From Spirosoma fluviale (lineage in GTDB: Bacteria > Bacteroidota > Bacteroidia > Cytophagales > Spirosomataceae), in the NCBI RefSeq assembly GCF_900230225.1, contig NZ_OCNH01000004.1, forward strand, positions 310,001 to 374,000: DNA of 64,000 nt, written 5' to 3'. Below are positions 24,935-33,662 of the stretch, piece by piece. Each line of letters begins with the position of its first letter. Position 1 is the first letter of the stretch. The notes under the pieces were generated by a model. The model was not told the DNA's origin. It made no database searches and was given only the letters and a program-made list of their open reading frames with translations. The position numbers were made by a program, and so were the translations under genes.

Positions 24935-25207
24935 TCAATACCCAACCATCTGTTCATCGGCATAGCACCAGAGCCAGCGTTCGCCCGGCTCGGCCGAGGC
25001 CACCACGGGATGATTACTCGCGTGAAAATGCTTTGTCGCGTGTTTATTGGGCGATGAATCGCAGCAGAGCGTGGTGCCACACGTTTGACAGGTACGCAAA
25101 TGCACCCACGAAGCACCCGTTTTAATACATTCTTCGCAGACGTACTCCTTCGCCACGCGAAGCTCCGTTATGGCGGAGAGGTGCGAGCATATGGTTTGTT
25201 TTGACAT
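24935..25207 (-). CDS. UBP-type zinc-finger protein
   Basis: The frame opens at 25243 but the first residues come from a repeat; ATG 25207 (MSKQTICSHLSAITEL) gives 90 residues. The zinc ligands of a zf-UBP domain are visible: CSHL, CEECIKTGASWVHLRTCQTC, GTTLCCDSS and KHATKHFHASNHPV, followed by GERWLWCYAD, which in eukaryotic homologues binds the C-terminal Gly-Gly of ubiquitin. Bacteria lack ubiquitin, so its ligand here is unknown. It is the last gene of a same-strand set with the receiver/reductase fusion and the histidine kinase. Confidence 0.85.
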   Translation of the reverse strand: MSKQTICSHLSAITELRVAKEYVCEECIKTGASWVHLRTCQTCGTTLCCDSSPNKHATKHFHASNHPVVASAEPGERWLWCYADEQMVGY

Positions 25208-25212
25208 GGGGA

Positions 25213-25311
25213 TATGGGGGTTTGGGCAGGGGGCGTGGGGCAAAGGGTTTATGGCAGAGGGATGGCGTTGTATCCTTACCCCTTTGCCCCGTACCCTATG
25301 CCCCTCTGCTA
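25213..25311. repeat. GGGGCAAAGGG / CCCTATGCCCC repeat
   Basis: GGGGCAAAGGGTTTATGGCAG and the opposing CCCTTTGCCCCGTACCCTAT form a partial hairpin in the space between the zf-UBP gene and the receiver/reductase gene. The wording matches the repeats at 23596-23641 and 58547-58640. Confidence 0.6.
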
Positions 25312-26970
25312 GTTTTCTGCTAAATATTTATGGACAAAACTTACGGCCATAGCACCTTCGCCCACAGCCGATGCTACGCGGTTCATGGCCCCCGCCCGCA
25401 CGTCACCAGCCGCAAAGATGCCCGCGCTACAGGTTTCGAGGGAGAACGGCTCCCGGTTATAGCGCCAGACCTGCTTGAAGTCGGCGTATTTGGCGAGATC
25501 GCGACCGGTAGCAATAAACCCTTTAGGATCTTTGATGATGTCCATCTCGATCCAGTCGGTGAGGGGTTTGGTGCCGATGAAGATGAACAGCCCGGCGGCT
25601 TTTACCGTCCGGCGTTCTTTGGTATCCATGTTTTCTACCACCAGGCATTCCAGCCGCTCGTTACCCAACCCTTCCACCACTTCGGTACAGCCGAGTACGG
25701 TAATGTTGGGCGTCTGAGCAATCTGGTCGATCAGGTACTGCGACATTGTTTCGGACAGGTCGGGGCGACGAACGCAAATACATACTTCCGAAGCCGTTCG
25801 GGAGAGATACATAGCTCCCTGCCCGGCCGAATTACCACCCCCGACAATGTAAACGGGCTTTCCTTTGAACGCAAAGGCCTCGGTGGTGGCGGCTCCGTAG
25901 TACACTCCCGCGCCGGTATATTTATGCAGGCTCTCGTTGTCTAACTGGTGGTAGGATACCCCCGTGCTTAGAATAATGGACCGCGCCACCACCTCATTTC
26001 CATCGCCCAGACGAATGTGCTTGTATTGGCCCTGCGATGTAATCGACATCACCTCCTGCGGAGCCAGAAACTCCACACCGAAGCGTTGCGCCTGGGTAAT
26101 GGCTCGCCGGGTGAGGTCGGCTCCGCTGAGACCATTGGGAAAACCCAGGTAGTTTTCAATGCGCGAGCTGGTTCCGGCCTGTCCGCCGGGAGCGCGTTTG
26201 TCGATCAGGATCGTTTTTAGCCCTTCCGAGCCACCATACACCGCAGCGGCCAGACCGGCCGGACCGGCACCGATGATCGCCAGGTCATACAGCCCTTCGG
26301 AGGCTTTGGGTTGTAACCCCAGTTTTCCGCCCAAATCGGCCAGTGAGGGCTGGGTAAGCGCCGTCCCATCGCCAAGCAGGATAACGGGCAAGTCAGTTGT
26401 GCTCAGGCCGTGGAGGTCGAGCATCTCCTGCGCCGTCGGGTCACTTTCAATATCGAGCCATTGATAGGGAAACAGATTGCCCGCCAGAAAATCCTTTAAC
26501 TCGTGCGAACGGGGCGAAAACTGATAGCCGATCAGCTTCAGGCCCTCAAACGGCGGCCGGTAGTTCGACTGCCAGTCGCTGAGCAGATCGTCCAGCACCG
26601 GGTATAACTTTTCTTCGGGTGGGTCCCAGGGTTTGGCAATGTAATAGTCCAGTTGTACCTCGTTGATGGCCCGTACGGCTGCGTCGACGTCCGAATAGGC
26701 CGTTAGCAGCACCCGTTTGGCATTTGGGAATACTTTCCGGGCCTCCATCAGAAACTCAACGCCCGTCATACTCGGCATGCGCTGGTCCGACAAAAACAGG
26801 GCGACCTCCTCCCCCTTTTTCTTTAATTCGGGCAAGGTGGCCAGTGCCTCCTGCGACGAACTGGTACATACGATCCGGTATTTTTTTCGGTACTGCTGAC
26901 GCAAATCATGCTGAACAGCCTGCAATACCTGCGGGTCGTCGTCAATTGAAAAAATAATGGGTAGTTTCAT
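25309..26970 (-). CDS. Response-regulator receiver fused to thioredoxin-reductase-like flavoprotein
   Basis: Of 553 residues, about 1-130 form a receiver (IIFSIDDDPQVLQAV, LFLSDQRMPSMTGVEF with the phospho-acceptor Asp, LLTAYSD, YYIAKPW). Next, about 150-225 look like a degenerate thioredoxin/glutaredoxin fold (GYQFSPRSHELKDFLAGN) with no CxxC. The rest is a flavoprotein: LAIIGAGPAGLAAAVY, APGGQAGTSSRIENYLGFP, NADPH motif VGGGNSAGQGAMYL and GIFAAGDVRAGAMNRVASAVGEG. Where thioredoxin reductase has CATC it reads GAAT (GVYYGAATTEA), so it cannot reduce a thioredoxin in the usual way. It follows the histidine kinase gene by 69 bases. Confidence 0.9.
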   Translation of the reverse strand: MKLPIIFSIDDDPQVLQAVQHDLRQQYRKKYRIVCTSSSQEALATLPELKKKGEEVALFLSDQRMPSMTGVEFLMEARKVFPNAKRVLLTAYSDVDAAVRAINEVQLDYYIAKPWDPPEEKLYPVLDDLLSDWQSNYRPPFEGLKLIGYQFSPRSHELKDFLAGNLFPYQWLDIESDPTAQEMLDLHGLSTTDLPVILLGDGTALTQPSLADLGGKLGLQPKASEGLYDLAIIGAGPAGLAAAVYGGSEGLKTILIDKRAPGGQAGTSSRIENYLGFPNGLSGADLTRRAITQAQRFGVEFLAPQEVMSITSQGQYKHIRLGDGNEVVARSIILSTGVSYHQLDNESLHKYTGAGVYYGAATTEAFAFKGKPVYIVGGGNSAGQGAMYLSRTASEVCICVRRPDLSETMSQYLIDQIAQTPNITVLGCTEVVEGLGNERLECLVVENMDTKERRTVKAAGLFIFIGTKPLTDWIEMDIIKDPKGFIATGRDLAKYADFKQVWRYNREPFSLETCSAGIFAAGDVRAGAMNRVASAVGEGAMAVSFVHKYLAEN

Positions 26971-27039
26971 AAAGTCGAAAAAAGGAAGAATGAGAGACTA
27001 AAAGAGCGAGTGAGGGGGTGAGCCATCAATCACTTTTTT

Positions 27040-28449
27040 TTATTGAGTTGGTAAACAAACACTAAATTCGGTATGCCCTGGCTGCGACTGGAGCTTGATG
27101 GAGCCATTGTGGTGTTTAATGATTCCCTGCACAATATCGAGACCCAGGCCCGTACCTTTTCCAATTTCTTTAGTGGTAAAAAAAGGCTCAAATATTTTAT
27201 CTTTTATGTCCTCCGGAATACCGCTTCCGTTATCAATAACTTTCGTTACGACAAACTCCGACCCATCGGGCCGCCGGTCGGCTTGACTGATGATGTCGAG
27301 TTTTCCCCCGTCGGGTAAGGCATCGATGGCATTGTCGATCAAATTGGTCCAGACCTGGTTTAATTCGCCAGGCCAGCCGCAGACGGGCGGCAGATCGTCG
27401 GCGATAGTCAAATTTAATTGAATATGCTTGCTTTTAACCTTATGATCCAGCAAAATAAGCGTACTCCTCAGCCCTTCGGCGAGCGGAATCTGCTGTTTGC
27501 CCACGCCCCGGTCCATGTGCGTGTAATTCTTGATGGAGCCCGTAAGTGTCGAGATGCGTTTGGAAGCTTCGCTGATGTCGGAAACCAGCTTTTCCGTGAC
27601 CAGATTATTGACCAGCCAGTTAATTACACCCGCCAGATTCTCATCCCCGATCTTCTCCAGAATCCAGTCCAGATCATCGACCGTAAAGCCATAATCGACC
27701 AGCGGGCTGGCGAGATCCATACTGTCGTCCACCCCGTTATCATCCAGCCAGTCGGTCACTTCATCCTCCAGGCTGGTTCGTTCGAGCAGAGTTAAGGGGC
27801 GGGCATCGACAGCCCGCTGCTGGTCTACCTTTTTGAAGAAAACCGTATTGACCGAGTCGACCTGCTCATCGGTCAAATTGAGGTGCATGATGGCTTTGAA
27901 AGCCTCGGGGGTAGCCCGCATGTGTACTTTGAGCGTATCGGCCGAGCGCACCACGGCCGCAACGGGGTTGTTCAGCTCATGGGCCAGCCCCGCCGACAAG
28001 CGCCCCAGCGAAGCCATTTTTTCGTTCTGCTGCGTCAGTTTGGTATAATCCCGAACGCGGGTAGTCATCTGATGCACCATAGCTTCGGTCAGTTCATAAC
28101 ACGCATGAATCAACTCGGGCAGCTTGTCGCGGTGGAGTTTGAGTACCTTGATAGGCGTTACCGAAATCAGCCGGTTGGAGATGCTTTTCATGCGCGAAAA
28201 CGGAAGCAGTCCCAGCAGCGAATGCGGTTCGTACGTCAGAATTTCATCGGCGGCCCCGTTGACTCCGCCATCAATCCGAACCCGGCCTTCGAGCAGCAGA
28301 ATCAGGTGATGGATCGATTCGTTGGGTTTATAGAGTACGGTTTCTTCGGGATAGGCCTCTTCGTCGGCCCGGTCGATCACCCATTGGAGCTGCTCATCGG
28401 GAACATTCGCAAAGGCAGGAAACTGTTGCAGCGTTTCTAATAAATTCAT
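27040..28449 (-). CDS. Sensor histidine kinase with cyclic-nucleotide-binding domain
   Basis: ATG 28449 (MNLLETLQQFPAFANVPDEQ) is chosen over 28542; the product has 469 residues. Residues 1-130 form a CRP-like cNMP-binding domain (ILLLEGRVRIDGG), with no membrane helix. The H-box is SLGRLSAGLAHELNNPVAAV; the kinase core shows WTNLIDNAIDALPDGG, KVIDNGSGIPEDIKDKIFEP and GKGTGLGLDIVQGIIKHHNG. The 130 residues between H-box and N-box form an acidic insert (LDDNGVDDSMDLASPL). It is a soluble kinase whose partner is most likely the receiver/reductase fusion encoded next. Confidence 0.9.
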   Translation of the reverse strand: MNLLETLQQFPAFANVPDEQLQWVIDRADEEAYPEETVLYKPNESIHHLILLLEGRVRIDGGVNGAADEILTYEPHSLLGLLPFSRMKSISNRLISVTPIKVLKLHRDKLPELIHACYELTEAMVHQMTTRVRDYTKLTQQNEKMASLGRLSAGLAHELNNPVAAVVRSADTLKVHMRATPEAFKAIMHLNLTDEQVDSVNTVFFKKVDQQRAVDARPLTLLERTSLEDEVTDWLDDNGVDDSMDLASPLVDYGFTVDDLDWILEKIGDENLAGVINWLVNNLVTEKLVSDISEASKRISTLTGSIKNYTHMDRGVGKQQIPLAEGLRSTLILLDHKVKSKHIQLNLTIADDLPPVCGWPGELNQVWTNLIDNAIDALPDGGKLDIISQADRRPDGSEFVVTKVIDNGSGIPEDIKDKIFEPFFTTKEIGKGTGLGLDIVQGIIKHHNGSIKLQSQPGHTEFSVCLPTQ

Positions 28450-28531
28450 GAGAGAGAAGGCGTTGCTGATCAGACGAGTAACTAATTGCCGCTTAAATTG
28501 GTTACAGCAATGCCAAAGAACTTCCTGCCTG

Positions 28532-29425
28532 ATGCGTTTCACCCTCCTATTTCTCTGTTTTCTGAGCGTTGCTTTCCGGGCCGATAAGCCTGCCTACCGT
28601 CTTTATACGCCAAAGCTAAAAACAACCACGTATGCCCAGTTGCTGCGGCAGGCCACGGAGGCCGATGTGGTGCTGTTCGGCGAACTTCACAACAACCCTA
28701 TTTGCCACTGGCTTGAATTTCAACTGACAAAAGACCTTCAGGCGGCTAAAAAAGGTAACCTGGTACTAGGTGCCGAAATGTTTGAGACGGATAACCAGAC
28801 CGCCCTCACCGATTACGTGCAGGGACGAACTACGGCCAAAGAACTAGCTACACAAGCCCGTTTGTGGCCCAATTTCGACACGGATTACAAACCGATTACC
28901 GATTTCGCCAGGGAACAGCACATTCCGTTCATTGCCACGAACGTACCCCGACGGTACGCCCGTCTGGTTTCCCGACAGGGGTTAACGGCCCTCGACACCA
29001 TCACGGCCGACGCTAAACGCCAGCTGGCTCCCCTGCCCATAAACGTTGACCTGACGCTGCCCGGCTACAAAGCTATGATGGAGATGATGGGCGGCAACGA
29101 GGGACATGGCGCAGCAAACCCACATAGCGGCCAAACCGATATGATGGCCAATTTTGCCCGTGCTCAGGCGACCAAAGATGCGACGATGGCTTATTTCATT
29201 CTGCAAAACTGGAAACCGGGCCAGACGCTCCTGCATTTTAACGGCGATTATCACTCCAAAAACTTCGAAGGCATTGTGTGGTACCTGCGCCAGAAACAGC
29301 CCGACTTAAAGATTCTCACCCTCTCGTCTGTCGAGCTGTCGGACATCGACAAACCCGCCACCGACAACCGCAATCTGGCTAATTTCGTGCTGGCCATCCC
29401 CGCCGATATGACGAAGACGTATTAA
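28532..29425 (+). CDS. ChaN-family heme-binding-like exported protein
   Basis: ATG 28532 gives a signal peptide (MRFTLLFLCFLSVAFRADKP) and a 297-residue product; the earlier start at 28448 would overlap the divergent kinase gene. The ChaN/DUF399 core shows VVLFGELHNNPICHWLEFQL, GAEMFETDNQTALTDYVQG and LHFNGDYHSKNFEGIVWYL. ChaN of Campylobacter is an iron-regulated lipoprotein that binds heme; others are linked to TonB-dependent uptake. No iron box or receptor is next to it. A paired inverted repeat begins inside the stop codon. Confidence 0.85.
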   Translation: MRFTLLFLCFLSVAFRADKPAYRLYTPKLKTTTYAQLLRQATEADVVLFGELHNNPICHWLEFQLTKDLQAAKKGNLVLGAEMFETDNQTALTDYVQGRTTAKELATQARLWPNFDTDYKPITDFAREQHIPFIATNVPRRYARLVSRQGLTALDTITADAKRQLAPLPINVDLTLPGYKAMMEMMGGNEGHGAANPHSGQTDMMANFARAQATKDATMAYFILQNWKPGQTLLHFNGDYHSKNFEGIVWYLRQKQPDLKILTLSSVELSDIDKPATDNRNLANFVLAIPADMTKTY

Positions 29426-29503
29426 CGTACCCATGGACTTTAGTCCGTGTTTTTTACTTGTGTAAGAATGGTTAAAACACGGACTGAAGTCCATGGGTAC
29501 GTT
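29424..29503. repeat. Paired inverted repeat (BIME-like), family 1, copy 2
   Basis: AACGTACCCATGGACTTTAG and its opposing ACTGAAGTCCATGGGTACGT flank a 25-base centre. Each arm contains GGACTttAGTCC as inner hairpin. It starts at the last A of the ChaN TAA stop and probably also ends transcription from both sides. Confidence 0.8.
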
Positions 29504-29521
29504 ACACAGACCTCACTCACG

Positions 29522-29923
29522 TCAGCCCTTACCCGCACCAGACGGTTTCTTTTTCCCTTTTGCGTCTGCTTTTGCCAGATTTTGGGAAATTCTAAACTTG
29601 GTGATTTTCGCAATCAGATCCAGCGGCAGGGGTTGATCGAACGGAAACTGAACCGATCCTTTCGCGCCTTTGTATCCAGACAATTCTTCCTTGAACGCGT
29701 CCAGGCCCTGCGGTGCCGGATAGAAACCAATGTGGTTTTTGAAAGCCGCAAAATGAACCAGATTTCCATTCAACTTGAGGGTAGGAATCCCGTAACTGAT
29801 AGCCTCGTCAGCATCGGGGGCGGCATCCAGAATGGTCTGCCGCACTTGCTCCAGAAGCACCTGGATTTCTGCCGGGAATGCAGCTATGTACGCATCAATG
29901 TCGCTAGATGAGTTTATATTCAT
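29522..29923 (-). CDS. DUF1801 family protein
   Basis: The 133-residue cytosolic protein (MNINSSSDIDAYIAAFPAEI) carries the DUF1801/YdhG pattern: ADEAISYGIPTLKLNGNLVHFAAF, HIGFYPAPQGLDAFKEEL and KGAKGSVQFPFDQPLPLDLI. Family members are small proteins of uncertain function related to frataxin-like folds. The C-terminus is lysine-rich (AKGKKKPSGAGKG). It is separated from neighbours by the family-1 repeat and 43 bases. No function is proposed. Confidence 0.85.
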   Translation of the reverse strand: MNINSSSDIDAYIAAFPAEIQVLLEQVRQTILDAAPDADEAISYGIPTLKLNGNLVHFAAFKNHIGFYPAPQGLDAFKEELSGYKGAKGSVQFPFDQPLPLDLIAKITKFRISQNLAKADAKGKKKPSGAGKG

Positions 29924-29966
29924 ATAGGATATAGTTTAGTAACTAGGGTCTATTTACGGCAGGAGA

Positions 29967-32414
29967 TTACTGCAGACTTACGCGTATGGCGTTTCCTTTT
30001 AGCTCGACAAAATCAGCGTCAGCATCGCTCTTTACGGGCACTGTTTTACCATTTATCAGCCAGTTCCGGTACTTGCCTTTGGGAAAGGCCAACCGCACGG
30101 TCCAGTTCGGTTGTTTTTGGGTAATGGACAGCGTCAACTGCTCACCCGCTTTGACATAACCTATTGATACCATATTGTCGCCCACGGTCACTTTTTCAAT
30201 GCTGGCTTTGTCCCAGGTGCTGGGCATTTGCGGTTGAACAACAACTAATTTTCGGGACGCTTCCGGGCGAATACCAAAAAACTGTTTGACGATCGGGACG
30301 GCATAACTGTACATATTCCAGGCCTGTGTGACCATGCCGTAGTCGGGCGACACTTCGTAAATAGAACCCGGAAAGGCATAGCTGAACGTTTTGGTCATTC
30401 GTTTCAAATAACCCAGTGCTTCGTCGGGATGCCCATAATTGTTCTCACCAATCGTGACCACACCCGTTGGTAAGGTCATCACCGCCCCGGTGTAGGTAAA
30501 TACTTTTTTGTTTAAGGTAAACGACCCCTCGTCCGTTCCGGCCGATTCATCACGGTCGATACCGGTCACAAACACACCAAAGGGGTTTGTGAATTTGCTG
30601 GCTGTCCGAAGCGCGATAGCTGCTTTATCGGGATCGGCGACACCCGTTTCCATGGGCGTGTTGACCACCCAGTTATGGTGCAGCACAAAGCCTTTTTTGG
30701 TGCCCTCGGGCAATAAGCGCAGCTTTTGCCGGGTGGCTTTCAGTTCCTCAACGGCCCAGGGTTTGTGTAGTGTATCCGCCCGAATAATGGCTCCTTCGAC
30801 AAGCGCCAGAGCCTCGGCTTTTGTCCCGATAAAATCGGCGTACGAACCGCTCTCGGGCACCCAGAAATCGGTGTTTATTTTCGTTTTTAACAGATCAGCT
30901 TTGTGCTGGTAGTCCATCGCCAGTGTTTTGTCGCCGAGTTCGGATGCCATATAGGCCGCACTGGCAAAGGCATCCTGCGTGTACACCGCCACATCGATCA
31001 TCTCGCTGTTCATGCCGTGTATTTCCATCATGCCGAAACCGTCGGGAAGCAGGTTTTTGTCTTTGTCATTTTCGGCCAGCAACCAGGCCATCCCCTTTTT
31101 TACCGTCGGAAAGTACTTGCGAAGAAAACCTTTATCGCCCGTCCATCGGTACACTTCGGCGATCATGCTGGCAAACTGGGGTACTTCGTTTAAGTTGCCG
31201 GGGTTGAAAACCGAGCCGTTCGTCGATACTTCGTGGATAATCCGGCCGTTGCCGTTTTCCTTTTCGGAGATTTTATTCAGCAGGTCGACCGAGTCATATA
31301 CGAGTTGTTTATTCCCCGTTGTGATCAGACCCGACAGGGTGTAACAGCCATCGGCCCCAAACCACCACGGGTAATCAGGTAACCCCGCCGACAGTCCCCG
31401 CCCGATTTCGGGCACTTCGCGAATCAGCCAATCGGTATTGTATTTCACCCAGCGAAATGCCTGCTCCAGTTTTTTATCCGGCACCTGTACCGATGCAAGC
31501 TGGTCGATGGTGGCGTACCGATCTTTTTTACTTGCCAGATACGCATAGGCATTTTTCTGAACGTCAGCGAAGGTCCGATTGGCTAACTCCGCCGATTTGT
31601 AGGACCCGGCAATGGTAATCGGGAGTTGTGTTTTCCCGTTGGCGGGCACCGTGATGGTGTACACCAGCGAAGCTGCGCACCCTTTCCCGGCCGACACAAA
31701 GTTGCAGGATTTGTTCTGATGGTGCTGGCGGGCGGGCACATTGGCGCCAAACACAACGAACCAGTCATTCTGTTGATCTTTAGCGACCCAGGACTGCGTT
31801 TTTGCCTGCCAGGTTGCCTGATCCGGTGCATCGACCATGTTGGTTCGTTCGCCCAGCCAGGTCGGTCGCAGATCCGTGTGGGCTGTCCAGGTAAACTGTA
31901 GCGTGAGCGGCTTAGATTGCTTATTGATGAACGTGTATTCCACCACCATGCCCTCTTTGTTGTCGGGAACAAATTGAAGTCGCTCGATGTCCAGCCCGTT
32001 GGTAACCTGTTGGTACAGGTGCTTATTGGCAAAGGGATAGTTTATGAACGTATCGGCTTTATCCAGGCAAACCTCTTTTTGACCAATGGTTATGGCCGCT
32101 GTAAATCCGTCCATTAATTTGATGGGATGGTCCCAGATTCCGCCCATCTCGCCCGTAATGTGCCAGCCCAGATCGGGGAATTTTCCGTCCTGATGCCCAA
32201 CCATGTACAACCGATTGCCAGCCGTTACAAAGGGCGATGCCAGGTATTCTTTCTTCCCGGAAATATGTTCAACCTGCGTCAAAAGCCCCTGAAGTGATGG
32301 CTGCGCGGCTGTTTTTTGGCTACAGGTTGATAAAAGGACAACCGCAGCTAAGCTAGCCGTAGCAAGTTTATTTTTACGAAGAGTAAGTAAAGCCGATTGG
32401 CCATGTGTTTTCAT
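29967..32414 (-). CDS. Exported glycogen-debranching-like glycosidase (six-hairpin fold)
   Basis: The 815-residue protein has a signal peptide ending near LAAVVLLSTCSQKTAA, possibly a lipoprotein (LSTC). The N-terminal half is beta-rich (FTWTAHTDLRPTWLGERTN). The C-terminal half has the (alpha/alpha)6 barrel features of amylo-alpha-1,6-glucosidases: GLPDYPWWFGADGCYTLSGL, NGRIIHEVSTNG, LLPDGFGMMEIHGMNSEMID and VYTQDAFASAAYM. A short beta domain closes it. It would act on alpha-glucan or related oligosaccharides in the periplasm or at the surface. The exact GH family and substrate are not settled by eye. Confidence 0.78.
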   Translation of the reverse strand: MKTHGQSALLTLRKNKLATASLAAVVLLSTCSQKTAAQPSLQGLLTQVEHISGKKEYLASPFVTAGNRLYMVGHQDGKFPDLGWHITGEMGGIWDHPIKLMDGFTAAITIGQKEVCLDKADTFINYPFANKHLYQQVTNGLDIERLQFVPDNKEGMVVEYTFINKQSKPLTLQFTWTAHTDLRPTWLGERTNMVDAPDQATWQAKTQSWVAKDQQNDWFVVFGANVPARQHHQNKSCNFVSAGKGCAASLVYTITVPANGKTQLPITIAGSYKSAELANRTFADVQKNAYAYLASKKDRYATIDQLASVQVPDKKLEQAFRWVKYNTDWLIREVPEIGRGLSAGLPDYPWWFGADGCYTLSGLITTGNKQLVYDSVDLLNKISEKENGNGRIIHEVSTNGSVFNPGNLNEVPQFASMIAEVYRWTGDKGFLRKYFPTVKKGMAWLLAENDKDKNLLPDGFGMMEIHGMNSEMIDVAVYTQDAFASAAYMASELGDKTLAMDYQHKADLLKTKINTDFWVPESGSYADFIGTKAEALALVEGAIIRADTLHKPWAVEELKATRQKLRLLPEGTKKGFVLHHNWVVNTPMETGVADPDKAAIALRTASKFTNPFGVFVTGIDRDESAGTDEGSFTLNKKVFTYTGAVMTLPTGVVTIGENNYGHPDEALGYLKRMTKTFSYAFPGSIYEVSPDYGMVTQAWNMYSYAVPIVKQFFGIRPEASRKLVVVQPQMPSTWDKASIEKVTVGDNMVSIGYVKAGEQLTLSITQKQPNWTVRLAFPKGKYRNWLINGKTVPVKSDADADFVELKGNAIRVSLQ

Positions 32415-32518
32415 AAATTGCTCATTTATGCGTTCGTAAAGTTACGTCTTTATACCTTGTTCGCTTAATCCCGCTTTCCCCACGGCAACCTAACTCAACA
32501 GACTAACAGACTCATACA

Positions 32519-33577
32519 TCATACATCATACATAACAACGTATTCCGCCACCAGCGACCAGCAGTGGGCTTCGCACTGCCAGCGCATCTGCATAAGGGGG
32601 CGGTCGGCGAAACGACGTAACCAGGGTTGCTGGTAGGCCGTCAGCAATCCCGCAATGAAAAAGTGAAAGGTGTCGAAATCCCGCTCAATGTTCTCTAAGT
32701 CCACGTTTGGCAGTCGCTCGCCCATGCGGAACAGGGCCGTTGCCAACAGAATTTGCTCCAGTCGATTGTTCGCCTTGCTTAGTAGCTGTTGTGCATCCGC
32801 AATCAGGCGCGGGCGGATGGGTTCCAGTTCGGGGATGTCGAAAGCGTTCATCAGCCGCGCCAGGTGGTAGATGATCAGCGACGTTCGGGCGTAGTGGGGC
32901 GCACACTGAAACGGGTCCACTACGTACCGGCCCGATGCCACAATGGCACGCAGATACGTTAGTGAATCGGCGTCGTGCTGATCGCGGGGTAAGTTGTACT
33001 GGTAAATGCAGTACAGGATGTTGGTCAGCGCACAAGCGTCGAAATCAATGCCCATGTTCTTTCCAAACCAGGTTGAATAAGCCCGCAGTTGCCGGTATTC
33101 GGGATAGGTGTTGTTGATCTGCCGTCCCCGGCTTCCGTTCGCGTGTTGCGCCAGTTTCGCTTTGAGCCAAAGGCCATCGGCCGCTGTAGGCGTGGTTGTC
33201 AGGTAGACCATGGCCGTATCGTCAATGTCGTCGGGGATGCGAAAATGGTCGAAATGGCGAAAAATATAGCCGTTGGAGAAATGCTGTGAGGGACGAGTAG
33301 GCCAGAAATTATACGTATTCAACCCATCTTTGTTCTTAAAGAGAGCATACGCCTTGGTGGCCCGTTCGGTGATGTCCTCAACCCGTTGCCGACTTTTGGG
33401 GGATAGCGTAGCCCGCAGATTTTGCAACGTAAAGACCGTCACCGCTGTAAAGAAAATATTGGTATCCGGGCGCCGGTAAAAAACCAGTTTATTATGGCGG
33501 GATGACGCGAACAGACCTGTTTCGTCCTGTAAATCAGCAACCCGTTGAGTAATAGCGTCGATAGATAGAGCATCCAT
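32519..33577 (-). CDS. Stand-alone alpha/alpha-barrel protein with DxDD motif (terpene-cyclase-like)
   Basis: The 352-residue protein has no signal peptide. Its helical pattern with FFTAVTVFTLQNLRATL, RQLRAYSTWFGKNM and TSLIIYHLARLMNAF suggests an alpha/alpha toroid. Residues 114-123 read IPDDIDDTAM; the DxDDTAM motif is the protonating acid motif of class II terpene cyclases (copalyl-diphosphate-synthase type). A full class II cyclase needs two such domains and is about twice as long, and no DDxxD class I motif is seen. It may be a protein-prenyltransferase or squalene-cyclase relative of unknown role. Similarity outside this motif was not established. Confidence 0.5.
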   Translation of the reverse strand: MDALSIDAITQRVADLQDETGLFASSRHNKLVFYRRPDTNIFFTAVTVFTLQNLRATLSPKSRQRVEDITERATKAYALFKNKDGLNTYNFWPTRPSQHFSNGYIFRHFDHFRIPDDIDDTAMVYLTTTPTAADGLWLKAKLAQHANGSRGRQINNTYPEYRQLRAYSTWFGKNMGIDFDACALTNILYCIYQYNLPRDQHDADSLTYLRAIVASGRYVVDPFQCAPHYARTSLIIYHLARLMNAFDIPELEPIRPRLIADAQQLLSKANNRLEQILLATALFRMGERLPNVDLENIERDFDTFHFFIAGLLTAYQQPWLRRFADRPLMQMRWQCEAHCWSLVAEYVVMYDV

Positions 33578-33662
33578 ATTTTTCGTAAAAGTACCTTTCC
33601 ATACGTTCTCTTTTTACAGATTAAGGTTAGATATTTGCCGCCTGGTTTTCCTCTTACAATCA

